Position numbers and translations under genes: made by a program. A stretch of 64,000 nucleotides of DNA, taken from NCBI GenBank assembly GCA_913031395.1, contig CAJWDT010000002.1:43304-107303 (forward strand). The letters run 5' to 3'. Of this stretch, positions 16,638 through 25,138 are shown piece after piece (positions within the stretch are counted from its first letter, which is position 1; every line of letters starts with the position of its first letter). The stretch is from an uncultured Gammaproteobacteria bacterium (lineage in GTDB: Bacteria > Pseudomonadota > Gammaproteobacteria > Magnimaribacterales > Magnimaribacteraceae). The notes under the pieces were generated by a model, which was not told the origin of the DNA, did no database searches, and saw only the letters and a program-made list of their open reading frames with translations.

Positions 16638-17907
16638 ACTATCTAAACCAGAAAATGTGGGACTTTCATCTGAAAGACTTAAAAATATAGGAGAATCTAT
16701 GAGATCTCTTATTGATTCAAAAAAGATACCAGGAACAGTTACTCTAGTGGCAAGGAAAGGGGAGATTGTCCATTTTGAAGCTAATGGTAAAAGAGATATA
16801 GAAAGAGATTTACCTATGGAAATTGATACTATCCATAGAATTTATTCTCAATCCAAGCCAGTTACAGGAGTCGCTTTAATGATGCTATTTGAGGAAGGAA
16901 AATTCCTTATGACTGACCCTGTAGCAAAATATCTTCCTGAGTTTTCAGATATGCAAGTTTGTGTTGGCGAAGAGAATGGCAAGATGAAAACTGAAGCGGC
17001 AAGTTCACCTATTACTATTCAACAGCTTGCTTCACATACTTCAGGTTTGTCATATTCATTCATACCAGGTCCGGTAGGTGCTATGTATATCGCCGAAGAA
17101 GCTGAGAGAGGTTTGGGAAATATCCCAAGCGCTGGCGGAATGCTTTTCCCTGAAGGTACAAAACCACCTTTTAGCAATCTTAGGGAATGGACTAAAGCAC
17201 TAGCAGAACTACCTTTAGTTGCTCAACCTGGAACTGTATGGAATTACAGTGTTGGAATGGATGTTATGGGAGCACTCATAGAAGAATTAGCTGGAATGAC
17301 ATTCGGTGATTTTCTTCAGAAAAGGATCTTTGGCCCTCTTGGCATGGAAGATACCGGTTTCATGGTCCCAGAAGAAAAACTGAATAGATTTTCAGCGAAT
17401 TATAGTCCTGTGCCAGACAATATGATGCTTACGGATGATCCTGAAAAGTCAGGTTACAGAACACCACCTCAACTTGAATCTGGTGGCGGAGGACTGGTAA
17501 GTACAGTAGGAGACTACCTTAAGTTTGCGCAGATGTTGTTAAACAAAGGTGAATACGAAGGAAAAAGGTATTTAGGGAAAAAGACAGTCAAGTTCATGAC
17601 TGCAAATCATATGGGTTCAGTAAACGCTAATGAAGGCCTAACTAGTCTTTTCAATATGCTTGGGAACGGATATCAAGTACAAGGTATGGGATTTGGTGTA
17701 ACGGGATCAGTAGTTGTAAATCCTGCTCTTACAGGTTTACCGGTTTCTAAGGGGGCTTTTAGCTGGGGCGGAGCAGCAAGTACTCATTTTTGGATAGACA
17801 ATAAAGAAGATCTTATTGGTATTGTTCATACGCAGCTTTTACCTGATGGAACATACCCTGTTAGAGAACTGATGCAATTAGCTACCTATCAGGCAATTAT
17901 TGATTAG
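16630..17907 (+). CDS. serine hydrolase, beta-lactamase/class C esterase family
   Basis: Cytoplasmic-looking serine hydrolase of the beta-lactamase-related (EstB/AmpC-like) family. The SxxK catalytic motif is SQSK at residues 73-76 (IYSQSKPVTGVALMML), the second motif is Y206-S-V in WNYSVGMDVMG, and a FSWGGAASTHFWID region provides the C-terminal HxG-like strand. No signal peptide is evident, so an esterase or amidase on small substrates is more likely than a secreted beta-lactamase. It overlaps coaBC by 8 bp and is followed by a strong terminator. The substrate is unknown. Confidence 0.85.
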   Translation: MTKLSKPENVGLSSERLKNIGESMRSLIDSKKIPGTVTLVARKGEIVHFEANGKRDIERDLPMEIDTIHRIYSQSKPVTGVALMMLFEEGKFLMTDPVAKYLPEFSDMQVCVGEENGKMKTEAASSPITIQQLASHTSGLSYSFIPGPVGAMYIAEEAERGLGNIPSAGGMLFPEGTKPPFSNLREWTKALAELPLVAQPGTVWNYSVGMDVMGALIEELAGMTFGDFLQKRIFGPLGMEDTGFMVPEEKLNRFSANYSPVPDNMMLTDDPEKSGYRTPPQLESGGGGLVSTVGDYLKFAQMLLNKGEYEGKRYLGKKTVKFMTANHMGSVNANEGLTSLFNMLGNGYQVQGMGFGVTGSVVVNPALTGLPVSKGAFSWGGAASTHFWIDNKEDLIGIVHTQLLPDGTYPVRELMQLATYQAIID

Positions 17908-17918
17908 TAGATAAGTAA

Positions 17919-17947
17919 AAAAAAAGACGCGTAGTGCGTCTTTTTTT
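17919..17947. terminator. bidirectional intrinsic terminator
   Basis: A symmetric hairpin: A-run plus GACGC, a five-base loop, then GCGTC plus T-run, giving a stem of about 12 bp. Both strands end in a U-tract, so it can terminate the coaBC-serine hydrolase unit from the left and rpmE from the right. Confidence 0.88.
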
Positions 17948-17962
17948 GATTGGGATTTAGTA

Positions 17963-18400
17963 CTATTTTTCTTCTGAAGGGCTTTCTTCTTCAGTAGCCT
18001 CTTCAACAACAGCTTCTTCAGTTGCAGTTTCTGCCGCTACAGCTTCTTCAGTAACCACTTCCTCAACGGGAGCTTCGACAGCTACAGCTTCTTCAGCAAC
18101 CGCTTCAGTGGCAATGACTTCCTCAACAGGAGCTTCTTCAACTGCAGCTGCTACTTTTGTTCTATTGCCAAAACGTTTTTTGAACTTATCTACTCTCCCA
18201 CCTTCATTCACAAACTTCTGTTTTCCAGTGTAGAAAGGATGAGAAGCTGATGAGATATCAAGAACACAGTAAGGATAAGTTTTACCTTCGTATTCTTTTG
18301 TTTGATCCGTGTTTAAAGTTGAACGAATAAGAAAGTACTCATCCACACTTGTGTCATGGAATAGTACTTCTCGGTATTCAGGATGAATTTCTTTTCTCAT
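17963..18400 (-). CDS. rpmE2: 50S ribosomal protein L31 type B with long acidic C-terminal tail
   Basis: Residues 1-80 are a type B (zinc-independent) L31: [40 protein letters not shown] and [20 protein letters not shown], with a basic [11 protein letters not shown] end. Type A zinc cysteines are absent. Normal L31 ends near there, but this reading frame continues for 63 residues (about 83-145) made almost only of Glu, Ala, Val, Thr and Pro, with 22 Glu and one Lys. The tail contains two copies of an APVEEV unit. The gene is divergent from priA, as rpmE is in E. coli, and has its own promoter at 18435-18462. Confidence 0.92.
   Translation of the reverse strand: MRKEIHPEYREVLFHDTSVDEYFLIRSTLNTDQTKEYEGKTYPYCVLDISSASHPFYTGKQKFVNEGGRVDKFKKRFGNRTKVAAAVEEAPVEEVIATEAVAEEAVAVEAPVEEVVTEEAVAAETATEEAVVEEATEEESPSEEK
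18056..18135 (-). repeat. internal coding repeat in the L31 tail
   Basis: Two near-identical 20-nt segments, acttcctcaac(g/a)ggagcttc on the plus strand, start 60 bp apart at 18056 and 18116. They encode the two APVEEV units of the acidic tail and suggest the tail grew by in-frame duplication. Confidence 0.6.
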
Positions 18401-18434
18401 TTATTAATCTTGATGGTAAAAATTAGGTCGGCGC

Positions 18435-18462
18435 ATTATACAAGACAGATAATACAAGGCAA
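18435..18462 (-). promoter_or_regulatory. promoter of rpmE2
   Basis: On the minus strand, -35 TTGCCT (18462-18457), a 16-bp spacer and a perfect -10 TATAAT (18440-18435) are followed by the GC-rich discriminator GCGCCGACC. The start codon is at 18400. The layout parallels the rpmB promoter. Confidence 0.7.
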
Positions 18463-18499
18463 ATGCATAATTTAAATTAGAATGAACGATATTTAGTTT

Positions 18500-20710
18500 A
18501 TGAGTTCAGATTTAGTTGAAGTTTTAGTTCCTATTCCTTTGATGGAGAAATTCTCCTATCTGCCACCAAAGAACAATACTTCTCCATTAAAACAAGGCGC
18601 AAGAGTCTTAATACCTTTCGGAAGAAGGACATTGGTTGGTGTTATCTGGAGTCTTACAAAAAAAGAAGCAATAGATAAAAGGAAATATAAACATATTAAA
18701 GAAGTCCTTGATGAAACACCTTTATTAGATGCAAGTTCAATTAATTTAGCTGAATGGTCATCTCGTTATTATCATTATCCTTTAGGCGAGATAATCTCTT
18801 ACTTTTTTCCTCCCTCAATAAGAAAAGGCAAAGAAGCTAAATTCAGAGAGAGTAAATATTTGGAACTCACTTCTAAAGGCTCTTTTTTACAGGCTGAGGA
18901 GTTAGCTCGTGCTCCTAGTCAACAAAAATTAATAACTTTGCTGAAAGAAAAAAAAGAAATCACACTTAAATCAGCACTGGCTTTCGGAATAAGTGCAACT
19001 ACAGTAAATGGTCTTATTGAGAAGGGCTTTATCAATAGATTTTCAAGAGAACTCTCGCCTTATAAGAAATTAGAAAATAAAAGAATAGTCTCACCAAAAA
19101 AGCTCAATCCAGAACAGAAAAAGGCAGTAAACGCCATTAACAATGCTCAAGGAACCAATATAAATTTTTTATTGGACGGTATTACTGGAAGTGGAAAAAC
19201 AGAAGTTTATCTGCAGGCAATACAAGAAGTCGTCAATCAAGGAAAACAAGCATTAATCCTTATCCCTGAGATAGGTCTTGCTCCTCAAGCAGAGGAAAGA
19301 TTTAGAGAGTATTTTGGTGATAGGGTTATGTCTTTTCATTCAGCTAAGAATGACCGTGAAAAGGTTGATGCATGGCTGGGAGCATCTAAAGGATTGGTTG
19401 ATATTATTATAGGAACTCGTTCAAGCGTATTCTTGCCGATGAAAGACTTAGGCATCATTATTGTCGATGAGGAGCATGATCTCTCCTTCAAACAAATGGA
19501 TAAGTTTCGCTACTCAGCAAGAGATATGGCTTTATATAGAGCCAAAATTCAAAAAGTACCAGTAGTCTTAGCATCAGCTACTCCTTCTCTAGAAACATTG
19601 AAGAATGCAGCGGAGGATAAGTATGAAGTACTCAAGTTAAGCAAGAGAGCGACTGGAGCAAGTTTACCAACTTTTCAAGCAGTTGATCTGAGAGGCCAAG
19701 AGTTAAATGAAGGATTAAGTAAAGAGCTTTTAGATGCAACTCATTCGGAACTATCTAAAGGAAATCAGGTACTTATTTTTTTAAATAGAAGAGGTTATGC
19801 CCCTTCAATGATTTGTAAGGTTTGTGGGTGGATTTCAAATTGTGAAAGATGTGATGCACTTATGACGGTTCACAAAAATCCAACCAAGCTTCAATGCCAT
19901 CACTGCGAAGCACAAAAACCATATCCCAATAAATGCCAATCATGTGGATCCAATGATTTTCTTACTTATGGTTTTGGAACAGAGAGAATAGAAGAGTTTT
20001 TACACAATCATTTTCCAGAAGCCACAACTCTGAGAATTGATAGTGACTCTACAAGAAGAAAAGACACTCTAAATGAGTATTTTGGTGAAATAAGAAAAGG
20101 GAAACCTATGATCTTATTAGGGACTCAGCTTTTGGCTAAAGGTCATCATTTTCCTGACGTAACTTTAGTGGGAATCATAGACGCAGATTCAGGTTTATTC
20201 AGTGCTGATTTTAGGGGCAGTGAAAGAGTTGCTCAGTTGATGACTCAAGTTTCGGGAAGGGCAGGACGAGATAAGAAGCCAGGACGAGTAATTTTACAAT
20301 CTTATTGTCCAGATCATCCGCAGATCGAAGAAATAGTTACGGGAAGTTATGACCGATTTGCAAAAAAATTATTAGAGGAAAGAAAGAGCTCCAAAATACC
20401 ACCCTTTTCCTTTCAAGCTAAGATTTTTGCTGAATCACCCAAAAGTTTAGTCAGTAGAGATTTCATTCTTAATATTTTAAATAGAACTAAAGTCGAAGAA
20501 AAAGTAAGGCGTAATGTTCGAATAGTTGGGCCTCTGCCGTCTATTATGGAGAAAAAATCTGGAGTCTATAGATGGGAATTAAGCATTTTTTCTGAGAGCA
20601 GATCTGGCCTTCATAAATTTTTAGATATCATGCAATCCAGGCTTTATGATCCAAAAGTATCAAAGCAAGTAAGATGGTCTATAGATGTAGATCCTCTTTC
20701 ATCAATTTAG
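18500..20710 (+). CDS. priA: primosomal replication restart helicase PriA
   Basis: Superfamily 2 3'-5' helicase that recognises stalled forks and reloads the replisome. It has an N-terminal DNA-binding domain (EVLVPIPLMEKFSYLPP), Walker A GITGSGKTEVY near residue 230, the DEEH Walker B in IIVDEEHDLSFKQ, and a zinc region from about 439 with eight cysteines (CKVCGW, CERCDA, CHHCEAQ, CQSCGS). Helicase motifs V-VI are in GTQLLAKGHHFP and VSGRAGR. It has 736 residues (E. coli 732). Its 3' end overlaps the convergent SDR gene by 9 bp. Confidence 0.97.
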   Translation: MSSDLVEVLVPIPLMEKFSYLPPKNNTSPLKQGARVLIPFGRRTLVGVIWSLTKKEAIDKRKYKHIKEVLDETPLLDASSINLAEWSSRYYHYPLGEIISYFFPPSIRKGKEAKFRESKYLELTSKGSFLQAEELARAPSQQKLITLLKEKKEITLKSALAFGISATTVNGLIEKGFINRFSRELSPYKKLENKRIVSPKKLNPEQKKAVNAINNAQGTNINFLLDGITGSGKTEVYLQAIQEVVNQGKQALILIPEIGLAPQAEERFREYFGDRVMSFHSAKNDREKVDAWLGASKGLVDIIIGTRSSVFLPMKDLGIIIVDEEHDLSFKQMDKFRYSARDMALYRAKIQKVPVVLASATPSLETLKNAAEDKYEVLKLSKRATGASLPTFQAVDLRGQELNEGLSKELLDATHSELSKGNQVLIFLNRRGYAPSMICKVCGWISNCERCDALMTVHKNPTKLQCHHCEAQKPYPNKCQSCGSNDFLTYGFGTERIEEFLHNHFPEATTLRIDSDSTRRKDTLNEYFGEIRKGKPMILLGTQLLAKGHHFPDVTLVGIIDADSGLFSADFRGSERVAQLMTQVSGRAGRDKKPGRVILQSYCPDHPQIEEIVTGSYDRFAKKLLEERKSSKIPPFSFQAKIFAESPKSLVSRDFILNILNRTKVEEKVRRNVRIVGPLPSIMEKKSGVYRWELSIFSESRSGLHKFLDIMQSRLYDPKVSKQVRWSIDVDPLSSI

Positions 20711-21562
20711 ATCGATTCCCGTTAGCTCTGAACTAATTTTCCAAAGAGATTCAGCTTGTTCAGAACTTTTTGCAGCATCTGAAATTTTTTCTATCTTACA
20801 GTCAACAAAATATTCTCCTGAGATATTTTTTACTTCCGATGATGAACAAAGGTAAATAGAAGTTTCGGCTCCTTTATCAGTTTTTCTGGCAAATGGTTTT
20901 GCTAAAAACATAAGAAAGCTCCATAAAGTCTTATTATTATTTGATCCAATACCAGTGCTAACAAAACCCGGATGTAAGCAATTTACGGTCACCCCAAAAT
21001 CAGAAAGTTTTGTTGAAAGAGATTTGGTAAATAAAATATTAGCTAATTTAGATTGTCCGTAAACCTGCATAGGTTTGTAGTTGTCTTTTGACTGTAAATC
21101 CTCAAAATTCATATTTTTTACAAATTGATGAGCACCAGAAGCAACATTAATAACCCTTGAGTTTTGAGTTTGTTTGAGCTTTTCCGCAAGCATTAAAGTA
21201 AAAGTAAAGTAAGCAAGATGGTTAACTGAGAAAACTTCTTCTAGTCCATCAACTGTTTCATTTCTTTCTCGATTCATTATTCCCGCATTATTCAAAAGAA
21301 TATCTAAAGGTTTATTGAGAGCTAGGAATTTTTCTGCAGCTTTTTTTACCTGATCTTGAGAGGACAGATCCGCAATTATCATTGTAGCTTCGCGTCCAGA
21401 ATCTTTTAATAGCTGCTCTTTTAGTTTATTTCCTTTTTCTTCACTTCTGGCAATAAAGATTATTTCTGCACCCATTTTATTGAGTTCTTTTGCTGACTCT
21501 TCTCCAATTCCATTTGTAGCACCGGTTATTAAACATACTTTATTTTCTAAGTGTTGATCCAT
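20702..21562 (-). CDS. short-chain dehydrogenase/reductase (retinol-dehydrogenase-like)
   Basis: NAD(P)-dependent oxidoreductase of the classical/extended SDR type. It has the TGATNGIG cofactor motif at residues 13-20, the NNAGIM motif at 91-96, catalytic S142, Y168 and K172 (YGQSK), and a typical VNCLHPGFVSTGIG segment. An Arg after the second strand (IARSEEK) suggests NADP preference. The 286-residue length and sequence style recall the RDH11-14/WWOX-like SDRs of marine bacteria. The substrate is unknown. It is divergent from the methyltransferase gene. Confidence 0.88.
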   Translation of the reverse strand: MDQHLENKVCLITGATNGIGEESAKELNKMGAEIIFIARSEEKGNKLKEQLLKDSGREATMIIADLSSQDQVKKAAEKFLALNKPLDILLNNAGIMNRERNETVDGLEEVFSVNHLAYFTFTLMLAEKLKQTQNSRVINVASGAHQFVKNMNFEDLQSKDNYKPMQVYGQSKLANILFTKSLSTKLSDFGVTVNCLHPGFVSTGIGSNNNKTLWSFLMFLAKPFARKTDKGAETSIYLCSSSEVKNISGEYFVDCKIEKISDAAKSSEQAESLWKISSELTGIDLN

Positions 21563-21602
21563 TGTTATTGCCTTTAATCCTTGTAAGTATTAGATTTATT
21601 AT

Positions 21603-22223
21603 ATGAGTCTATATGAAAAATATGTTCTGCCAAAATTTCTCAATTGTGCATGTGGATCAAAACCAGTTGCCCGCCAAAGAGAGAAGGTAGTTCCTCTAGC
21701 CGAAGGGAGGGTGCTTGAAATTGGTATCGGTTCAGGTCTTAACCTTCCTTTCTATGACAAGACTAAAGTAGATGAAATTTGGGGTTTAGACCCTTCTGAG
21801 GAGCTCAGTGGAATGGCTAGAACAGTTGCAACACAAGAGGGCATGAAGGTTAACTTCATATCTTCTGGAGCAGAAGAAATTCCTTTGCCAGATGATCATT
21901 TTGATTCTGTTTTAATAACTTACACCATGTGTACTATCCCCGAAGTAATCAGAGCCAATACAGAAATTAGAAGAGTTCTTAAAGACCAAGGAAAGATGAT
22001 TTTTTGTGAACATGGAGTCGCTCCTGATGACAATATAAGAAAATGGCAAAAAAGAATAAATCCTTTTTGGGGAAAGATTGCAGGAGGCTGTAATATTAAT
22101 AGAAATATTCCCTCATTGATCCAAGAATCAGGTTTCGACATTGTAGAGATGGAGGAAATGTATCTTCCTAATACACCCAAGATAGCTGGATATAACTTTT
22201 GGGGTTACGCGGTAAGTAAATAA
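21603..22223 (+). CDS. class I SAM-dependent methyltransferase
   Basis: A 206-residue Methyltransf_11-type enzyme. SAM motif I is VLEIGIGSGLNLPFYD (residues 38-53), motif II is around EIWGLDPSEEL, and post-motif residues EEIPLPDDHFDSVLI and the RVLKDQGKMIFCEHG block are typical. The N-terminal MSLYEKYVLPKFLNCACGS and C-terminal GYNFWGYAVSK resemble METTL7/phosphatidylethanolamine-methyltransferase-like proteins. The substrate is unknown. Its stop overlaps the ATG of the next gene by one base, so it is likely coupled to the EF-hand esterase. Confidence 0.85.
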   Translation: MSLYEKYVLPKFLNCACGSKPVARQREKVVPLAEGRVLEIGIGSGLNLPFYDKTKVDEIWGLDPSEELSGMARTVATQEGMKVNFISSGAEEIPLPDDHFDSVLITYTMCTIPEVIRANTEIRRVLKDQGKMIFCEHGVAPDDNIRKWQKRINPFWGKIAGGCNINRNIPSLIQESGFDIVEMEEMYLPNTPKIAGYNFWGYAVSK

Positions 22224-23302
22224 TGAAAGTCAGATGGATCCTTTTAAGTCTGTTCCTTCTAACAATAGCTTTTCAATATAAAACGATCCTAGCTTTTGTA
22301 GGCACAGAAATCGCTATCTATAGCATCAAACAACTAGATGAAAATTCTGATGGTCAAATCATAAAATCAGAGTGGCCTGGATTGGGATTCTCACTTATAG
22401 ATTTTGATAGAGACGGCATTGCCAGTGACGAAGAGTTAAGATCTTTTGTGAGAGAGTTCTCTAAAGAATTTGCTTGGGAGAATCAGGCAAGTGAAAGATT
22501 TGATTTACCTGAACAGTTAAAACATGAATCTTTCATCAGTAGTTCAATGCAGATTCCAGTTGGATACTACATTTATATTCCAGATTCTTATATTAAAAAT
22601 CCAGAAAAAGAATTTAGAACTGTTTATTACCTTCATGGCGGAAGACCAGGCAATGAAGCAAGGTCGGTCTTTTTGTCATCCCTCATTCACGAACTTATCA
22701 TGAGTGAATCCTTAGATCCTGCTTTATATATTTTTGTAAATGGTGGAGAACTTAGTCATTACAACTCCGATGAGATTGGTTCTTACGGCGAGGATATCTT
22801 TATAAAAGAGTTAATTCCACATATAGATGCAACATACCGAACAATAGCAAAAAGATCAGGAAGAGGTCTGGAAGGTTTCTCGCAGGGGGGACGAGGAGCA
22901 ACAAGATATATGTTCAAATATCCTGAGCTTTTTGGAACAGTCTCTGCGGGAGGAGGGTCTTATATGATTGAAAAAATGATACAAGACAACAAAGGATATG
23001 AGAATGACCCAAGAGGGGCGAAATCCGATGTCTATTATGTCGGAGAAGGGAATGATACCTATTCCTTGGCTAAGAAGCATAAGGAGTCAGGCAAGGAGAC
23101 TCCTAAGTTACTACTCTGGTCCGGAGCAGAAGATCCAAACTTATCTAGTATTAGAGAGTACAAGTCTTATTTAGATGAATTAAAGATTGACCACGAATTT
23201 CTTCTTGCAAAAGAAGTCGATCACAATCCTTTTATTTTTTATGAAAAATTAGGAAAAAATTTGATAAATTTTCATCAAGGAGAGATAAATTATGTTCATT
23301 AG
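22223..23302 (+). CDS. membrane-anchored or secreted esterase with two EF-hand loops
   Basis: A 359-residue protein with an N-terminal hydrophobic segment (about 5-30) acting as signal or anchor. Two canonical calcium loops follow: D39-N41-D43-G44-E50 in LDENSDGQIIKSE and D60-D62-D64-G65-E71 in DFDRDGIASDEE. From about residue 105 it is an esterase-D-like alpha/beta hydrolase with YYLHGGRPG (oxyanion hole) and nucleophile S220 in GFSQG. A plausible acid lies in WSGAEDPN and a His in VDHNPF. It overlaps the next exported esterase by 11 bp. The substrate is unknown; a calcium-dependent extracytoplasmic ester hydrolase is inferred. Confidence 0.82.
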   Translation: MKVRWILLSLFLLTIAFQYKTILAFVGTEIAIYSIKQLDENSDGQIIKSEWPGLGFSLIDFDRDGIASDEELRSFVREFSKEFAWENQASERFDLPEQLKHESFISSSMQIPVGYYIYIPDSYIKNPEKEFRTVYYLHGGRPGNEARSVFLSSLIHELIMSESLDPALYIFVNGGELSHYNSDEIGSYGEDIFIKELIPHIDATYRTIAKRSGRGLEGFSQGGRGATRYMFKYPELFGTVSAGGGSYMIEKMIQDNKGYENDPRGAKSDVYYVGEGNDTYSLAKKHKESGKETPKLLLWSGAEDPNLSSIREYKSYLDELKIDHEFLLAKEVDHNPFIFYEKLGKNLINFHQGEINYVH

Positions 23303-24203
23303 GCTAGCAATTGCATGTTTCTTATTTCATGCCTCGACGCTCTTAAGTGACCAAAGGATAATTATTCATGACGGTATAGAAAGAGAATACATAATCCACA
23401 TTCCTAAGAATCTAACTGAAGATTCACCGCTTGTATTCATTATTCATGGTTTCACTGGCTCTGCAGAAGGAATTTCTGCCTACTCTGGTATGAATAGTAT
23501 TGCCGAACGAGAGGGCTTTATAGCTGTTTACCCACAAGGCACCAAAGACATTAATGGAAATACTTTCTTTAATGTAGGTTACGAATTTCATGACGACTCT
23601 ACGATTAACGATGTCTCATTTATAAGAGAATTAGTAAGGTCTCTTTCTCAAGAATTCAATCTTAATAGAAAGAAAGCTTTTGCTACTGGTATGTCTAATG
23701 GCGGAGATATGAGTTATCTATTAGCCTGTACATCTTCTGACTTATTTAAAGCAGTTGCACCTGTGGCAGGGGTTCTCATGAAGGGATTAAAAGACAGTTG
23801 CGAGTTAAATAGCCTAGTTCCTGTTTTTGAAATACATGGAACAGCGGATAAGATTTCTTTATTTGAAGGAGACTTGAATAACGAAGAAGGCTGGGGAGCT
23901 TATTACGATTTACCCTCCACAATAGATTTTTTTGCTGAAAGATATCAACTCACTAATAAGTCAGTAAAACAAATAACCAGCAAAGAATCCGGTGCAGAGT
24001 ATGATATTTTTTTTGCAAGACATTGGTCAGATGATCTTGAAGAGGAAGTGTGGATGTATAGGATAGAAGATGGTCGTCATGTATGGCCGGGTATCAAATT
24101 TAATTGGTGGGATAATCCTCTGGCCTGGTATTACTTTGGATCTGGGAATGAAGATATCAATGCTTCTGAAGAAGTATGGGCATTCTTCAAAAAATATCTC
24201 TAA
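23292..24203 (+). CDS. exported PHB-depolymerase/feruloyl-esterase-like hydrolase
   Basis: A 303-residue alpha/beta hydrolase of the LpqC/polyhydroxybutyrate-depolymerase type, with a signal peptide (first ~19 residues). Motifs: IIHGFTGSAEG (oxyanion region), AVYPQGTKD, the nucleophile elbow ATGMSNGGDMSYLL with S135, VFEIHGTADKISLF (catalytic Asp region) and DGRHVWPG with the catalytic His. A good Shine-Dalgarno element (AGGAGA) lies upstream of the ATG. It overlaps the upstream EF-hand esterase by 11 bp, so two exported esterases are made together. The natural substrate (polyester, acetylated polysaccharide or feruloyl ester) cannot be fixed from sequence. Confidence 0.86.
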   Translation: MFIRLAIACFLFHASTLLSDQRIIIHDGIEREYIIHIPKNLTEDSPLVFIIHGFTGSAEGISAYSGMNSIAEREGFIAVYPQGTKDINGNTFFNVGYEFHDDSTINDVSFIRELVRSLSQEFNLNRKKAFATGMSNGGDMSYLLACTSSDLFKAVAPVAGVLMKGLKDSCELNSLVPVFEIHGTADKISLFEGDLNNEEGWGAYYDLPSTIDFFAERYQLTNKSVKQITSKESGAEYDIFFARHWSDDLEEEVWMYRIEDGRHVWPGIKFNWWDNPLAWYYFGSGNEDINASEEVWAFFKKYL

Positions 24204-25138
24204 TTAGTTAATGACACTAAGACTTCCCGGTCTTTCTCTCCTGAATATGGCTTTCTACCATGCATAACTCGATAGTTGTCTATCAATAAAATATCATTAT
24301 CCTTCCAATGTCTAAGCAAGGTTAGTGAGTTGGCCAATTCAGAAATCATTTGAATACCTGCTTCAGGTATTTCTTCATCATTGCCAAATTTGACAGGTAA
24401 GAGATCATCCTCTGAATTCATTTTCCAACCCAAAGAAGCTGCCAGGACTTGGTTAAAAAATGATTTACTACCATCCTTTAATTCCTTGATAGCCGCAAAT
24501 GTTTTAGTTGTTACAGATAAATTATCACCCTCAATCCAATTCCAAGAATAACCAAGATCATTGAGCCTGATCTCAGCTTCATCTTTAGATATCACTCCTA
24601 AAGTTTTTTGCCAACTTCTTCCTTGTCCAGAGACCAACTCATCTCCATTGGACATTACAGAATTATAAATGACCCCATTTTCCTGAAACTTAGCTAGTAG
24701 TTTCGCGTCTTCTTTCAGAATTGCAGCATAAAGATGATCAGAACGGCATAAAGGGGTTTGCCCTCCATTCTGAGAAGCAGATTTACAAAAAAAGAAAATA
24801 TTTTTGGGGTATACGGGGGTTTGGGCCATTTCATGATGAAGAAAAATTTCTATTTCTTTAGGTGCCTCATTAGCTGTGAATACCTTATTGGTTTTATTTA
24901 TCCTTACTGCATTTGAAAGGGACTCTTCATAAGTAAATGTATCGTAATTAAAAGATGATATGAAAAGATCAAAGTCTTCAGCATTTTCTATTGGAAGCCC
25001 GCTAAACAAAACGGCTCCATATTCTTCAAGTTGAGATTCAACAGAACCTTTGTTTTCATTAACCCAATCTTTTGCCGAAGCTGGAGTTGATAGCCCTAAA
25101 TCATTTTCTATTTCTTGTAAGAAAACTTGATTATTCAT
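24200..25138 (-). CDS. TauD/TfdA-family Fe(II)/2-oxoglutarate dioxygenase
   Basis: Non-haem iron oxygenase of the TauD/TfdA/clavaminate-synthase type. The iron ligands are seen as HHE in EIFLHHEMAQTP and the distal His in NYRVMHGRKPYSGE, with the 2-oxoglutarate-binding Arg just after (DREVLVSL). I start at the ATG at 25138, nine codons inside the longest frame, because this leaves an 8-bp overlap with the aldo/keto reductase typical of coupled genes. The protein then has 312 residues. It is the last gene of a minus-strand trio (Gfo/Idh, aldo/keto reductase, dioxygenase). The substrate is unknown. Confidence 0.87.
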   Translation of the reverse strand: MNNQVFLQEIENDLGLSTPASAKDWVNENKGSVESQLEEYGAVLFSGLPIENAEDFDLFISSFNYDTFTYEESLSNAVRINKTNKVFTANEAPKEIEIFLHHEMAQTPVYPKNIFFFCKSASQNGGQTPLCRSDHLYAAILKEDAKLLAKFQENGVIYNSVMSNGDELVSGQGRSWQKTLGVISKDEAEIRLNDLGYSWNWIEGDNLSVTTKTFAAIKELKDGSKSFFNQVLAASLGWKMNSEDDLLPVKFGNDEEIPEAGIQMISELANSLTLLRHWKDNDILLIDNYRVMHGRKPYSGEKDREVLVSLTN

